Assembly (NCBI RefSeq): GCF_007672725.1
Contig: NZ_VDTC01000002.1
Coordinates: 404,769-468,768, forward strand
Direction: 5' to 3'
Source of the DNA: Corynebacterium aurimucosum ATCC 700975
GTDB lineage: Bacteria > Actinomycetota > Actinomycetes > Mycobacteriales > Mycobacteriaceae
Length of the DNA: 64,000 nt
In this document: piece after piece, positions 9,558 to 19,211 of the stretch
How positions within the stretch are numbered: position 1 is the first letter of the stretch
Layout of the letters: every line of letters starts with the position of its first letter
Program-made: the position numbers and the translations under genes
The notes under the pieces: model-generated
Database searches by the model: none
Told to the model about the DNA's origin: nothing
What the model saw: only the letters and a program-made list of their open reading frames with translations

Positions 9558-10427
9558 CTAAACCCGCTCCAGAATCTCCGGCAGGAGTGCCTCGATGTCG
9601 GAGGCAGCGGTAAAGGACATCTCCGCCTCAGACCCGTCGGTGCAGCCTTGACTGCTTGCCGCGGCTTCCGTCGTCCCCGACAGAACCCCGACGATCACGC
9701 CTTCAAAGGGGCTGCCCGGCGCGCCAAAGACCGGCGCCCCGGAATCACCATGTGTGGAACAGACTCGGGCACTCGCCGACACGGTGTCTACCGTTCGGTC
9801 GCCAAACTGAAGTTTCCCGTGTCCCTCGCCGTGCGTGAGCGGGCCGCAGGTCTCTCCCGTGATGCGCCCCAGCTTGCACACCTCATCCGGAAGCTCCTCC
9901 TGCCCCGCAGCGACCACGCTGGTAGGCATGTCCTGCGGGACATAAAACTCCGCCTGCCGCGTGATCTCCACCAAAGCGAAGTCGAGCTGGTGTGTGTCAG
10001 GTGAGCTGAGATCGGAATAGATGATGGTGCCGACGGGCTCCGCTGGGTACACGAATTCCCCATCCTCAGCGCCCGCCCACACCGTATCCCCTGGCTCACC
10101 GCAATGGGAGGCGGTGACGGCGATGGTACGGGCGTCGTCAAGCACGAAGCTCCACGCCACCGTGCAGAGGTTGAAGTCAAAGGCTTCGCCGGGAACGGGC
10201 TGCATAGCAGAGATGTCGAGCGCCGCGCCCGGCGGCACCGGGGAGGCATCGGGCGTATGCGTCTGCGGCGGGGCCGGCGTCATCGTGGTGTACTCGGACG
10301 TGCTCGAGGCAGCTTCGGGAACGGAGTCAACCCCCATAGGCATTGAGCATCCACCCACTGCCAGCGCAATCGCGCTGAGCACCACCAGAAGGTAAGGCCT
10401 AGTCCTCCTGAGCGGATGCAGCCTCAC
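9558..10427 (-). CDS. Trypsin-like serine protease lipoprotein
   Basis: 289 residues from a GTG start. Arginine-rich N-terminus, hydrophobic core and lipobox AVGGC with C27 as the lipidated cysteine. A Pro/Thr-rich linker (residues 40-68) precedes a chymotrypsin-fold domain with an apparent full triad: H108 (TASHCG), D149 (LDFALVE) and S229 (HGDSGAPV). The paired cysteines C88/C109 and C184/C194 suit extracellular disulphides. Its first 29 bases overlap the end of the small gene 10399-10551, which suggests coupled translation. Substrate unknown. Confidence 0.87.
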   Translation of the reverse strand: MRLHPLRRTRPYLLVVLSAIALAVGGCSMPMGVDSVPEAASSTSEYTTMTPAPPQTHTPDASPVPPGAALDISAMQPVPGEAFDFNLCTVAWSFVLDDARTIAVTASHCGEPGDTVWAGAEDGEFVYPAEPVGTIIYSDLSSPDTHQLDFALVEITRQAEFYVPQDMPTSVVAAGQEELPDEVCKLGRITGETCGPLTHGEGHGKLQFGDRTVDTVSASARVCSTHGDSGAPVFGAPGSPFEGVIVGVLSGTTEAAASSQGCTDGSEAEMSFTAASDIEALLPEILERV

Positions 10428-10551
10428 CCGGGTCCGCCTTGTGATCCTTGTTTTCCTTCTCCATCTCAGCGACCTGCTTCATGTCACGGATGAACTTCTC
10501 CGGGTCAAACTCGGTGAAGTACTCCGGACCCGAGAACTGTTCCTGTGCCAT
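10399..10551 (-). CDS. 50-residue acidic/lysine-rich small protein
   Basis: Starts MAQEQFSGPEYFTEF and ends AASAQED. It is very hydrophilic and probably helical or disordered (DMKQVAEMEKENKDHK in the middle). A strong GGAGG inside the thrC tail lies about 9 bases before its ATG, and only 4 bases separate it from the thrC stop. It overlaps the protease gene by 29 bases. The tight thrC-small gene-protease layout indicates one transcript. I do not recognise the family. Confidence 0.7.
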   Translation of the reverse strand: MAQEQFSGPEYFTEFDPEKFIRDMKQVAEMEKENKDHKADPGEAASAQED

Positions 10552-10555
10552 TGGC

Positions 10556-12010
10556 TTAAACCTCCGTGCTCTTGATGTATTGCGTGATGTAATCCTTCAC
10601 CGCCGCCGCATCGTTGGGCAGATCGGTGACGTGGCGCTCGGCTTCCAGAATTCCGGCGAAACGCTCCGGCACCTCCGGCTCGCTGCCGATGGCTTCCACG
10701 ATGGTCTCCGCGAACTTCACCGGAAGTGCGGTTTCTAGGCACACGATGGGAGTGTCAACGCCATACTCATCCTTGACTGCGCGGGCAACCTTGATGCCAT
10801 CCGCCGTGTGCGGATCCACCAGCACGCCGTAGCGTTCGTGGACATCCTTAATGGTGGCCAGGCGGTCCGCGTGGGTGGAGGAACCAGACAGGAAGCCGTA
10901 CTCGGCGCGGGCAACGTCGAGCGCCTGCTTGTCGACGTTAAACCCGCCTTCCTTCACCTTCGTTCCAAACAACTCCTTAACTTGTGCGGCATCGCGGCCC
11001 AGCAGGTCAAAGGCGAAGCGCTCGAAGTTCGAGGCACGGGAAATATCCATCGACGGCGAGGACGTCTTGTACGTCTGCTCCGAGGAGCGCGGGCGGTAGC
11101 TGCCGGTGCGGAAGAACTCATCGAGCACGTCGTTTTCGTTAGTCGCGACGATGAGGCGGTCGATGGGCAGCCCCATCTGGCGAGCGATGTGGCCGGCACA
11201 GATATCGCCGAAGTTGCCGGTGGGCACGCTGAAGGAGACCTTTTCGGTGTTTTCCGTAGTGACCTTGAGGTAGCAGTTGATGTAGTACACCACCTGCGCC
11301 ATGAGGCGGGCCCAGTTAATGGAGTTCACCGCACCGATGCGGTTCTCGGCCTTGAAGTTGGCGTCGGCCGATACCGCCTTGACCACGTCCTGGCAATCAT
11401 CAAACACGCCGTCCAGAGCGATGTTGCAGATATTCGGGTCATCCAGGCCGAACATCTGGGCCTGCTGGAAGGGCGTCATGCGCCCGGCCGGGGTCAGCAT
11501 GAAGACGCGGATGCCCTTGCGCCCGCGCATGGCGTACTCCGCCGAGGACCCGGTATCGCCGGAGGTGGCGCCCAGAATGTTGAGGGTTTCGCCGCGGCGG
11601 GCCAACTCGTATTCGAAGAGCTCGCCCAACATCTGCATGGCCATGTCCTTGAAGGCGGCCGTTGGCCCCTCAGAGAGGTGGCCAATGTAGAGGCCCTCCC
11701 CCAGTTCGCTAACGGGGACGATTTCCTCGTGGTCAAACTTGGGGTAGGTGTAGGCGCGCTGGGCAATTCCTTCGAGGTCTTCTGCGGGAATATCATCCAC
11801 AAAAAGCTTGAGCACTTCCGCGGCCAAGGCCGCGTAGCCACCCTCAGCCAAGGTCTGGCGCCACTGGGTAAGGGTGGCGTCATCAATGCGGGGATAGGTT
11901 TCCGGCAGGTAGAGCCCACCATCAGGGGCCAGACCTCCGAGGAGAATGTCCGTAAAGGAGGCGGGCTGGCGGGCGGTATCGCGGGTCGAAATGTACTTCA
12001 CCCCCTGCAT
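10556..12010 (-). CDS. thrC: Threonine synthase
   Basis: Converts O-phosphohomoserine to threonine using PLP. The 484 residues match the long class shared by E. coli, yeast and corynebacteria. The N-terminus YISTRDTARQPASF is typical, and the PLP lysine is K121 in PTAAFKDMAMQ. ATG 12010 faces the MFS gene starting at 12040, so both promoters must share or overlap a 29-base gap. It heads a run of minus-strand genes (small gene, protease, perhaps Nudix). Confidence 0.97.
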   Translation of the reverse strand: MQGVKYISTRDTARQPASFTDILLGGLAPDGGLYLPETYPRIDDATLTQWRQTLAEGGYAALAAEVLKLFVDDIPAEDLEGIAQRAYTYPKFDHEEIVPVSELGEGLYIGHLSEGPTAAFKDMAMQMLGELFEYELARRGETLNILGATSGDTGSSAEYAMRGRKGIRVFMLTPAGRMTPFQQAQMFGLDDPNICNIALDGVFDDCQDVVKAVSADANFKAENRIGAVNSINWARLMAQVVYYINCYLKVTTENTEKVSFSVPTGNFGDICAGHIARQMGLPIDRLIVATNENDVLDEFFRTGSYRPRSSEQTYKTSSPSMDISRASNFERFAFDLLGRDAAQVKELFGTKVKEGGFNVDKQALDVARAEYGFLSGSSTHADRLATIKDVHERYGVLVDPHTADGIKVARAVKDEYGVDTPIVCLETALPVKFAETIVEAIGSEPEVPERFAGILEAERHVTDLPNDAAAVKDYITQYIKSTEV

Positions 12011-12039
12011 CTTAGTTGGTGACGCGTAAAGTATCAGCC

Positions 12040-13341
12040 ATGTCGGTTCCTCATCCACGCAATGTAATTACCACGAAGGCTCTCTCTGTGTGGGTGGCTG
12101 CGGTGTTGGTCTATATCGTGGCGATGACCGGCCGCACGTCCTTTGGCGTGGCGGGCCTCGAAGCCATCGATCGCTTCGAGGTCGATGCCTCCCGCATTGC
12201 CGTGTTCACCGCGGTGCAATTGGGTATCTATTCGCTGGCGCAGATCCCTACCGGGATGCTCATCGATAAGTTCGGGCCGCGGCGCCTGCTCGTCATTGGT
12301 TCCGTCATCATGGGTGTGGGTCAGGTACTCCTTGGCTTCACCAGCAATTATTGGGTAGCCATCGCCGCCCGCCTGCTCATCGGCGCGGGCGATGCCACCG
12401 CCTTCCTCTCCGTGATGCGTATTCTCCCCTACTGGTTCCCGCTGCACCGCACCCCCATGTTCACTCAGGTCACCTCGTCGCTTGGGCAGCTGGGTCAGTT
12501 CTTGTCCGCCCTTCCTTTCGCCATGCTGCTGGGCTGGGGCGGGTGGACCATGGCCTTCGTTAGCTTGGGTGCGGTGGGCATCCTCATCGCCGTTGCGGCC
12601 GCGGTGGCGGTGGCTGATTCCCCAGAATCCCTCGGCATCGTGCCCAAGCCGAAGGAAAAACCTAACGCAAAGCCGGAAAGCACAGCAGCGCTGTTTTCCA
12701 CCGTTTTCCGTTCCCCCGTAGCCTGGCAGGCATTCTTTATTCACTGGATCGGCCTGGGGGCCACCAACGTGTTCGTCATGCTATGGGGCGTGCCGCTGAT
12801 GACTGCAGGCATGGATTTTTCTAAGACTAGCGCCGGCTGGATCCTGACGTGGTTTAGCGTGTGCATGGTGCTCGTCGGCCCACTGCACGGCAAGCTTTCC
12901 TCCAGGGCCAGCGGTTTCCGCCCGTGGCTCGCCTTAGGGTTTGTGGCTACCCACTGCGCGGTGTGGGCCCTGTTCTTCCTCTTCGGTGGCAGCTATCTCT
13001 CGCTGTTCATCCTCATCAGCCTGGTAGCCCTGTGCACACCGGTGGCAAATTACGGTTTCGACATTGTCCGTGAAAACCTCGACCGCACTGTCGTCGCCAC
13101 GGCGACGGGCCTGGCCAATATGGGAGGCTTCATCGCCACGGTCATCGGCGCCCAGCTCGTCGGCATGGTTCTCGATCACTTGGGCAACGGGCCCGACTAC
13201 CCCTTCCATGACTTCCGGCTCGCTGCTTGGGCAGTCTTTGGCGCGTGGTGCATTGGCATCGTGGGTGTTCTCATCACGCACATCCTGCGCAGCCGCGGCG
13301 AGGACGGCGGCCCGCACGTCACCATCGTGCAGGTTGGTTAG
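12040..13341 (+). CDS. MFS transporter
   Basis: 433 residues with about 12 hydrophobic segments. The loop motif GMLIDKFGPRRLL between helices 2 and 3 is the MFS signature. A hydrophilic central loop (KPKEKPNAKPES, around residue 205) separates the two six-helix halves. Substrate unknown; the family also includes nitrate, sugar-phosphate and drug carriers. ATG 12040 was chosen over an upstream start because the latter would run into the thrC start region. Confidence 0.88.
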   Translation: MSVPHPRNVITTKALSVWVAAVLVYIVAMTGRTSFGVAGLEAIDRFEVDASRIAVFTAVQLGIYSLAQIPTGMLIDKFGPRRLLVIGSVIMGVGQVLLGFTSNYWVAIAARLLIGAGDATAFLSVMRILPYWFPLHRTPMFTQVTSSLGQLGQFLSALPFAMLLGWGGWTMAFVSLGAVGILIAVAAAVAVADSPESLGIVPKPKEKPNAKPESTAALFSTVFRSPVAWQAFFIHWIGLGATNVFVMLWGVPLMTAGMDFSKTSAGWILTWFSVCMVLVGPLHGKLSSRASGFRPWLALGFVATHCAVWALFFLFGGSYLSLFILISLVALCTPVANYGFDIVRENLDRTVVATATGLANMGGFIATVIGAQLVGMVLDHLGNGPDYPFHDFRLAAWAVFGAWCIGIVGVLITHILRSRGEDGGPHVTIVQVG

Positions 13342-13353
13342 TTCAGGGCTGGG

Positions 13354-13506
13354 CTAATGAAGGGCCGCGGCGCTGAACGCCGCCTCAAGGGGTACCGAAT
13401 TGGCCACTTCGAAGACCCCGAGCCCACCGCCAATCGGAACGAGGACGGCAATGCTCACCCCTAGGGCGGTTCTGAGCAGCTCGCGTAGTTTTCGTTGTTT
13501 CTCCAC
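13354..13506 (-). CDS. Possible 50-residue single-pass membrane peptide
   Basis: From GTG 13506 the frame gives a basic N-terminus (MEKQRKLRELLR), then a hydrophobic stretch (TALGVSIAVLVPIGGGLGVF) of membrane length, then a short tail. There is an AAAGG about 13 bases before the start, which is rather far. In-frame stops close upstream rule out a longer protein. Composition suits a real small membrane protein, but nothing else supports it. Confidence 0.35.
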   Translation of the reverse strand: MEKQRKLRELLRTALGVSIAVLVPIGGGLGVFEVANSVPLEAAFSAAALH

Positions 13507-13650
13507 CTCAACGCACCAACCTTTATCGATTCGTTATCTGTGCGTGAGAGCTTAAGATCCGCGGCTGCCAGGCAGATCCCCGTTGACTGCGTATCACCTG
13601 CCAATCCCTGTGTGTTCGCGCCGGCACCCCAGCCGGGCGAGATCATCGGG

Positions 13651-14088
13651 CTATTCGGCCGGGGTCGATTCCACGAGAATCGGGCCATCCACCGGGGCGA
13701 CGACCCCGGCGTCAAAGGCGGCGAGCACACCCTTCGCATCATCTTTCGTAATTGCACCCGCCTCCACGGCCTTCTTGAGATCAGTCTCGAGGATCTGGCG
13801 GGAGCGGTACCTGTCTGATGCCACCGACAAGAGGCCGCGAGGAACCGACTCCGACGGGATCCCCAGTGCCTCTGCCAGCGAAACAATGCGGTCATTTTCA
13901 GCAGGGTCGAGCTGAACATCAACCGACTGATCCTGCGGGACGCCACCGTTGACCACCTGCTCCACGGTCAGTGCACCCTCCGGCACCTGGTGCCTCTCTG
14001 TGGCCCACCAGCCTGCGCCGACGGCGGTGATGACAGCGATCACAACGAGGACCCACACGGCGATAAACTGCTTGGACTTCACGGCCAC
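13651..14088 (-). CDS. Membrane-anchored hypothetical protein
   Basis: 145 residues. One N-terminal membrane segment (FIAVWVLVVIAVITAVGAGWW, residues 8-28) is followed by an extracytoplasmic part of about 115 residues without cysteines, ending in an acidic tail (VESTPAE). The outer part is helical with repeated Asp/Glu patches (DPAENDRIVSLAEALGI). I do not recognise the family. It lies 28 bases after the small gene 14117-14434 on the same strand. Confidence 0.7.
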   Translation of the reverse strand: MAVKSKQFIAVWVLVVIAVITAVGAGWWATERHQVPEGALTVEQVVNGGVPQDQSVDVQLDPAENDRIVSLAEALGIPSESVPRGLLSVASDRYRSRQILETDLKKAVEAGAITKDDAKGVLAAFDAGVVAPVDGPILVESTPAE

Positions 14089-14116
14089 AACCTTAGACTT
14101 TTCTCACATCGCCGGC

Positions 14117-14434
14117 TTAATCCGCGCCAGGGCCAAAGGTCCCAAAAGAGGTACCGCGCGGGGGATGCGGCGAATCCAGGCGCTCGGACAGCGCATCAAT
14201 GATGGACCGGATAGTTGACTCTGCCACGGAGCGATCAAGGCTGCTGCGGCGTGGGGTCTCTGGCTTCGGCTCAGGAGGGACAACGCGGGGCTTGTCGACG
14301 TCCAACCGCATCACCGTCCCCTCCACGCTCAGCGCGGCGGCGGGATCGCACCCGGCGGCTCGGGCCGCGGATAAGAATGCATCGAGATCAGCAAGCGTGG
14401 CAGCGTTGAGGTCGAGAGAAAGATTAAGGCTCAT
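14117..14434 (-). CDS. Small hypothetical protein
   Basis: 105 residues from ATG 14434 (MSLNLSLDLNAATLADLDAFL) with GGAGAACACC upstream. The N-terminal 45 residues look like a small alpha/beta domain, the middle is a Pro-rich linker, and the C-terminus (VAESTIRSIIDALSERLD) is a predicted helix. Likely cytoplasmic; function unknown. Same strand and spacing as the membrane protein downstream, so the two may form a unit. Confidence 0.65.
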   Translation of the reverse strand: MSLNLSLDLNAATLADLDAFLSAARAAGCDPAAALSVEGTVMRLDVDKPRVVPPEPKPETPRRSSLDRSVAESTIRSIIDALSERLDSPHPPRGTSFGTFGPGAD

Positions 14435-14608
14435 GGTGTTCTCCTTTTCGGCTCCTTGAAGGGCGCGGGGCAAGTGCCGCTCACTGCTGTCTAAGGCTAA
14501 CGGCTTATCACCTGATTGAACAGGGGCGTGCGTTTAGTTCAGGGATAGATCCGGGTTAACTCAGGGTGCGGGTCAGGGAGGATACACACCTGCCCTCGCT
14601 GTGCTCTA

Positions 14609-17600
14609 CTAATCGTGCTCGAATGACTCAGTCTCACCCCAAAACACCTCGTCGACTACCTTCCGGGCGTGCCGGGTGACTTTGAGGTAGTGCTCTAGGA
14701 ATTGTTGGTTGTGCTCGGGCTCCCAGCCGGCCGCACCAGCCACTTGCGCCAGTTGGGGGCCCGGTGCCGGAAGCTGGTCCACGCGCTTGCCACGCACCAA
14801 TACCAGGGCGTTGCGGGCATCGGTGGCCAACAGCCAGGCCTCTCGCAGCTCCTGCACTTGTTGGACTGGAATTACCTCGCTCTCCTCGAGGGCGTCGAGA
14901 ACGCGCAGTGTGGAGGGATCATGGAGCGCCGGCACGTCGTGAGCATGCATCATCTGCAGCAGCTGGACGGTCCATTCGATATCGGTCAACCCGCCGCGCC
15001 CCAGCTTGGTATGGGTATTGCGGTCAGCGCCGCGCGGCAAACGCTCGTTATCAACGCGCGCTTTCATTCTGCGGATATCGCGGATGGTCTTCTCGCTCAC
15101 GCCTTGCGGCGGATAGCGGAAGGCATCCACCATGGTGAGGAAACGTTGCCCGACGTCTTTGTCCCCCGCCACGAAAGCCGCGCGGAGTAGTGCCTGCATC
15201 TCCCAGGGTTCGCCCCACTGCGAGTAATAACGCTCATAGGACTCGATCGAGCGCACAACTGCTCCCGACCGCCCCTCTGGGCGCAAGCCCAAATCAACGT
15301 CCAGGGGCGGATCCCCGGAAGGCTTTGCCAAGCGGCGGCGCAGTTTCTCGATAATGCCAATTGCCCACGGCAGGGCTTCCTCTTCGGCATTGTCTTCGGT
15401 TGGCTCTGCCACCACGATGACATCGGCATCCGAGCCAAAGCCCAGCTCCATGCCGCCGAGCCGCCCCATTCCAATCACGGCGATGCGGGCTGGTGGTTCG
15501 GCGTCATCGTTCTCCAGCCTCCAGGCCCTGACTTCGGCGCGCAGCGCGGCTTCCAGCACTGCATTCCAGATGGTGGACAGCTCAAAGCACACCTGCTGGA
15601 CCGGCAAAAATCCCAGCAGATCCGCGGCAGCGATCCGCGCCAGCTCCGCGCGGCGAAGGGCTCGGGCTACCGACACGGCTTTGTCAGGGTCCGCGTGACG
15701 CTTGGTGGAATTAATCAAGGCGGAGGAAACTTGCGCCGGTTTGGTTTCCAATAGCTTGGGCCCTGCCGCGCCATCGGAGAGCTGCTTAACGACGTCCGGC
15801 GCGCGGATAATGAGCTCCGATGTAAATGGCGAGGTGCCCAATATCTTCATGAGGCGCTGGCCGACGACGCCTTCGTCACGAAGCATGCGCAGGAACCACG
15901 TTCGGTCGTAGGCCGCCTCAGACAGCTTGCGATAATTCAACAGGCCCATGTCTGGATCGGCCGTGTTTGAGAGCCACTCCATCAACGTCGGCAGCAGGAT
16001 GGCCTGGATACGGGCCTTGCGTGACTGCCCAGCCGCCAGGGAGGTGAGGTGCTCGAAGGCGCGATCCGGGTGGCGATAGCCAAGTGCTGCCAGCTGCAAA
16101 AGCGCTGCTTCTCGCGACAATTTGAGCTCATCCGCAGACATCGACGCCACGGAATTCAACAGCGGGCGGTAGAACAAGCGCGAGTGCAGCTCAGAGATGA
16201 GCAGGCGAATTTTCCGCAGGTGGGCGTTCATCCGATCCGCTGCTGATTGATGCCCCTGTGGGTGAAATCCTGAATTGATGGCCAGCCACGTCAGCGCCTT
16301 GAGGTCATCTTTTTCCGGCAATGTGTGGGTACGGCGGAAGCGCTCCAACTGAAGGCGGTGCTCGAGCAAGCGAAGAAACTCATAGGCCTCGATGAGCTGG
16401 GTGCCATCTTCGCGTCCGACATACCCGGCGCGCACGAGCGCTGCGAGGGCATCGACCGTCGCCAGCGTGCGCAGCGATTCATCTGAGCGGCCATGAACCA
16501 ATTGCAATAGTTGGACGGCGAATTCCACGTCCCGTAAGCCGCCCTCGCCGAGTTTGAGTTCGCGAAGGCGCATATCCTCCGGGACGTTGTCCAGCACTCG
16601 ACGGCGCATAGCCTGGACGTCTTCCACGAAGGATTCCCTCTGCGATGCAGTCCACACCATGGGTCCGATCTGGTCGAGATAGTCCGTGCCCAAGGGCAAG
16701 TAGCCGGTCTGCGGCCGCGCTTTTAGTTGGGCTTGGAATTCCCACGTTTCCGCCCACCGCTTGTAGTAGGCCACGTGCGAATCCAGAGTTCGGACTAGTG
16801 CACCAGACTTGCCTTCCGGGCGCAGGTTGGCGTCGACCTCAAAGAAGCACGCCGAGCCGATTCGATTGAATTCTGACGCAAGACGGGTGATCCGTGGCGT
16901 TGCCTCCGAACCCACGAAGATCACGTCCACGTCGGAGATGTAGTTCAATTCGCCCGCACCGCACTTACCCATCGCGATGACTGCCAGCTGCGCATCGAGT
17001 GGCTGGTCCTCGTAGACCACTCGGACAGCACCGGCGAGCGCTGCCGTCAAGGAGGCGTCAGCGAGGGCCGTCGTCAGCCGCGTGACTTCACGGAAACCCA
17101 CCCGCGGCTGCGGTCGTGACTGCCCCTTGCGCGAATGGAAAGTCCCTGCGAGGTCATGAGCGGCGATGCGCATCATGAGCGTCCGGTAGGCCACCTTGAG
17201 CAATGCCTTGTGGTCTCCGGGAGCTGCCCGGTATGTACCGGGAGAGGTCAGATCGGCGCTCGCGGTATCAGGACGAGTGGGCTGCTCGGCATACGTCGCC
17301 GGTTCCGCCCCTACCTCTTCCAACAAGGTGTGCAGCATTTCCGTGGGAGTCGGCAGCGGGCGCTGTAGCTCGCGCCAGGTCTCCGGGTGGGCGGCAAGGT
17401 GATCACCAAACGCCGAGGAGCCGCCCAACAGGGCCATCAACCGTACCCGGAAGGTTTCGTCTTCACGCATCGCCGGGCCGATCTCAGGCGCTGACTCGAT
17501 GATCCTCATTAACGTATTGAGGGCCATATCGGGATCACCGGCCGCGGCCAGGGTCCACAGCAGCTCAAGGGACTCAGGATTATCCCACCCAAGGCGGGAC

Positions 17601-17668
17601 AAGTCCTCCGCAGCAGTTGGCCGGGTAAGGCCAAGAGTTGCCGGGGACGGTACAGATGCTGGACGCAT
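14609..17668 (-). CDS. glnE: Glutamine synthetase adenylyltransferase/deadenylase
   Basis: A 1019-residue two-headed enzyme that adds AMP to, and removes it from, glutamine synthetase. Two nucleotidyltransferase domains are visible, each with the paired aspartates: GELNYISDVDVIF near residue 245 (the AMP-removing half) and GMELGFGSDADVIVV near residue 748 (the AMP-adding half). It starts 7 bases after the glnA2 stop, the conserved actinobacterial glnA2-glnE operon. Its likely target is Y405 of GlnA. Confidence 0.96.
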   Translation of the reverse strand: MRPASVPSPATLGLTRPTAAEDLSRLGWDNPESLELLWTLAAAGDPDMALNTLMRIIESAPEIGPAMREDETFRVRLMALLGGSSAFGDHLAAHPETWRELQRPLPTPTEMLHTLLEEVGAEPATYAEQPTRPDTASADLTSPGTYRAAPGDHKALLKVAYRTLMMRIAAHDLAGTFHSRKGQSRPQPRVGFREVTRLTTALADASLTAALAGAVRVVYEDQPLDAQLAVIAMGKCGAGELNYISDVDVIFVGSEATPRITRLASEFNRIGSACFFEVDANLRPEGKSGALVRTLDSHVAYYKRWAETWEFQAQLKARPQTGYLPLGTDYLDQIGPMVWTASQRESFVEDVQAMRRRVLDNVPEDMRLRELKLGEGGLRDVEFAVQLLQLVHGRSDESLRTLATVDALAALVRAGYVGREDGTQLIEAYEFLRLLEHRLQLERFRRTHTLPEKDDLKALTWLAINSGFHPQGHQSAADRMNAHLRKIRLLISELHSRLFYRPLLNSVASMSADELKLSREAALLQLAALGYRHPDRAFEHLTSLAAGQSRKARIQAILLPTLMEWLSNTADPDMGLLNYRKLSEAAYDRTWFLRMLRDEGVVGQRLMKILGTSPFTSELIIRAPDVVKQLSDGAAGPKLLETKPAQVSSALINSTKRHADPDKAVSVARALRRAELARIAAADLLGFLPVQQVCFELSTIWNAVLEAALRAEVRAWRLENDDAEPPARIAVIGMGRLGGMELGFGSDADVIVVAEPTEDNAEEEALPWAIGIIEKLRRRLAKPSGDPPLDVDLGLRPEGRSGAVVRSIESYERYYSQWGEPWEMQALLRAAFVAGDKDVGQRFLTMVDAFRYPPQGVSEKTIRDIRRMKARVDNERLPRGADRNTHTKLGRGGLTDIEWTVQLLQMMHAHDVPALHDPSTLRVLDALEESEVIPVQQVQELREAWLLATDARNALVLVRGKRVDQLPAPGPQLAQVAGAAGWEPEHNQQFLEHYLKVTRHARKVVDEVFWGETESFEHD

Positions 17669-17675
17669 GCTTCTC

Positions 17676-19013
17676 CTAGAAATTCAGGTTGTTGCGCAAC
17701 TCGAATGCGGTGATCTGCTGCTGATACTCGTGCCACTCATCCCACTTGGCGCGCAGGAAGTACTCAAAGACGTGCTCTCCTAGGACTTCCGCCATAAACT
17801 CAGAGCGCTCGAATTCACGGAGTGCCTGGTCCAAGCTGCTTGGCAGATCCTTGTACCCCATCGCGCGGCGCTCACGACGGGTCAGCTGATGGACGTCATC
17901 CTCGGCGGGATCACCAAGCTCATAGCCTTTCCTGATTCCGCGCAGGCCAGCGGCAAGCAACACCGCGTAGCCCAGGTAGGGGTTCATCGCTGAATCTAGT
18001 GAACGGATCTCAACGCGGCGCGACATTTCTTTGGAAAGACGATAGGTAGGAACTCGAACCAGCGCCGAACGGTTGGAGATTCCCCACGTCACTGATCCCG
18101 GGGCTTCGCTGCCAAACATCAGGCGCTTATAGGAGTTGGTCCACTGGTTGGTGATTGCGGTCATTTCCACAGCGTGTTCAAGGATGCCGGCGATAAACTG
18201 CCGCCCCGTACTGGAAAGTGAAATCTCATCGTCGGGGTCGTGGAAAGCGTTGGAATCTCCCTCGAAAAGGCTCAAGTGCGTGTGCATGCCCGAGCCAGAG
18301 CGATGCTCAAATGGCTTCGGCATGAATGTGGCGTGCACTCCTTGCTGGGAGGCAACCTCTTTAATGAGGTAGCGGAAAGTCATGATGTTGTCTGCCATGG
18401 ACAGCACGTCGGCATGGCGCAGATCGATTTCCTGCTGCCCAGGTGAGGTTTCATGGTGGCTAAATTCCGTGGCAATGCCCATGGATTCCAGCGCGTACAT
18501 CGACCGGCGCCGGAAACTCGGGGCGTTATCGTGCGTGGCTTGGTCGAAGTAGCCTCCGTTATCGGTGGCAATCAGGGTATTGATATCGCGGGCGTCTTCC
18601 AGAAGATAAAACTCAATCTCAGGAGAAGCCTTGCACGTAAACCCTTCATTGGCAGCCTCAGTAACCTGACGGCGCAGAATGTGGCGCGGGTCCACCAAGG
18701 AAGGTTGCCCATCGGGCTGGGTAATATCGCAGAACATGCGTGCCGAAAGAAGCTCTGGTTCTTCCTTGTCAAAGGGCATGATTTGGAAGGTTGAAGGGTC
18801 CGGCATTGCGATAGTGTCGGCCTCTGAAATGCGGGAGAACCCTTCCACCGAGGAACCATCGAAGCCAACACCTTCCTCAAAGGCAGATTCCAACTCTGAG
18901 GGGCTCATTACCACCGATTTCAGCGCCCCCAAGATGTCAGTAAACCAAAGGCGAATGAAGCGGATATCGCGTTCTTCAACTGTACGAAGGACGAATTCGT
19001 GTTGGCTGTTCAT
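17676..19013 (-). CDS. glnA2: Glutamine synthetase type I-alpha (GlnA2)
   Basis: 445 residues, shorter than GlnA as expected for GSI-alpha. FDGSSVEGF near residue 52 and the HATFMPKPFEHRSGSG ATP-site segment are present. The C-terminal region reads RRERRAMGYKDLPSS where GlnA has its adenylylation tyrosine in DLYELPP, so AMP control of this enzyme looks unlikely. It leads the glnA2-glnE operon. The role of GlnA2 in corynebacteria is poorly defined; it may act on other amines. Confidence 0.93.
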   Translation of the reverse strand: MNSQHEFVLRTVEERDIRFIRLWFTDILGALKSVVMSPSELESAFEEGVGFDGSSVEGFSRISEADTIAMPDPSTFQIMPFDKEEPELLSARMFCDITQPDGQPSLVDPRHILRRQVTEAANEGFTCKASPEIEFYLLEDARDINTLIATDNGGYFDQATHDNAPSFRRRSMYALESMGIATEFSHHETSPGQQEIDLRHADVLSMADNIMTFRYLIKEVASQQGVHATFMPKPFEHRSGSGMHTHLSLFEGDSNAFHDPDDEISLSSTGRQFIAGILEHAVEMTAITNQWTNSYKRLMFGSEAPGSVTWGISNRSALVRVPTYRLSKEMSRRVEIRSLDSAMNPYLGYAVLLAAGLRGIRKGYELGDPAEDDVHQLTRRERRAMGYKDLPSSLDQALREFERSEFMAEVLGEHVFEYFLRAKWDEWHEYQQQITAFELRNNLNF

Positions 19014-19211
19014 GTTCTAAACCCTACCGCCGCGGGCCCAAGTAACGGCGGGAGTTGCAGCTTTTGCCCCCGCCCTTCCAACTATTGTCCCAGTTGGCAA
19101 GAGTATCTCGGGGGCAAATTTTTTCGACTCTTAGACCAGATATCAGTCTCACGTGCTTGAATGGCCTCACAACCGAACAGATGTACACATACAAACGGAA
19201 CAGGAACAGCT

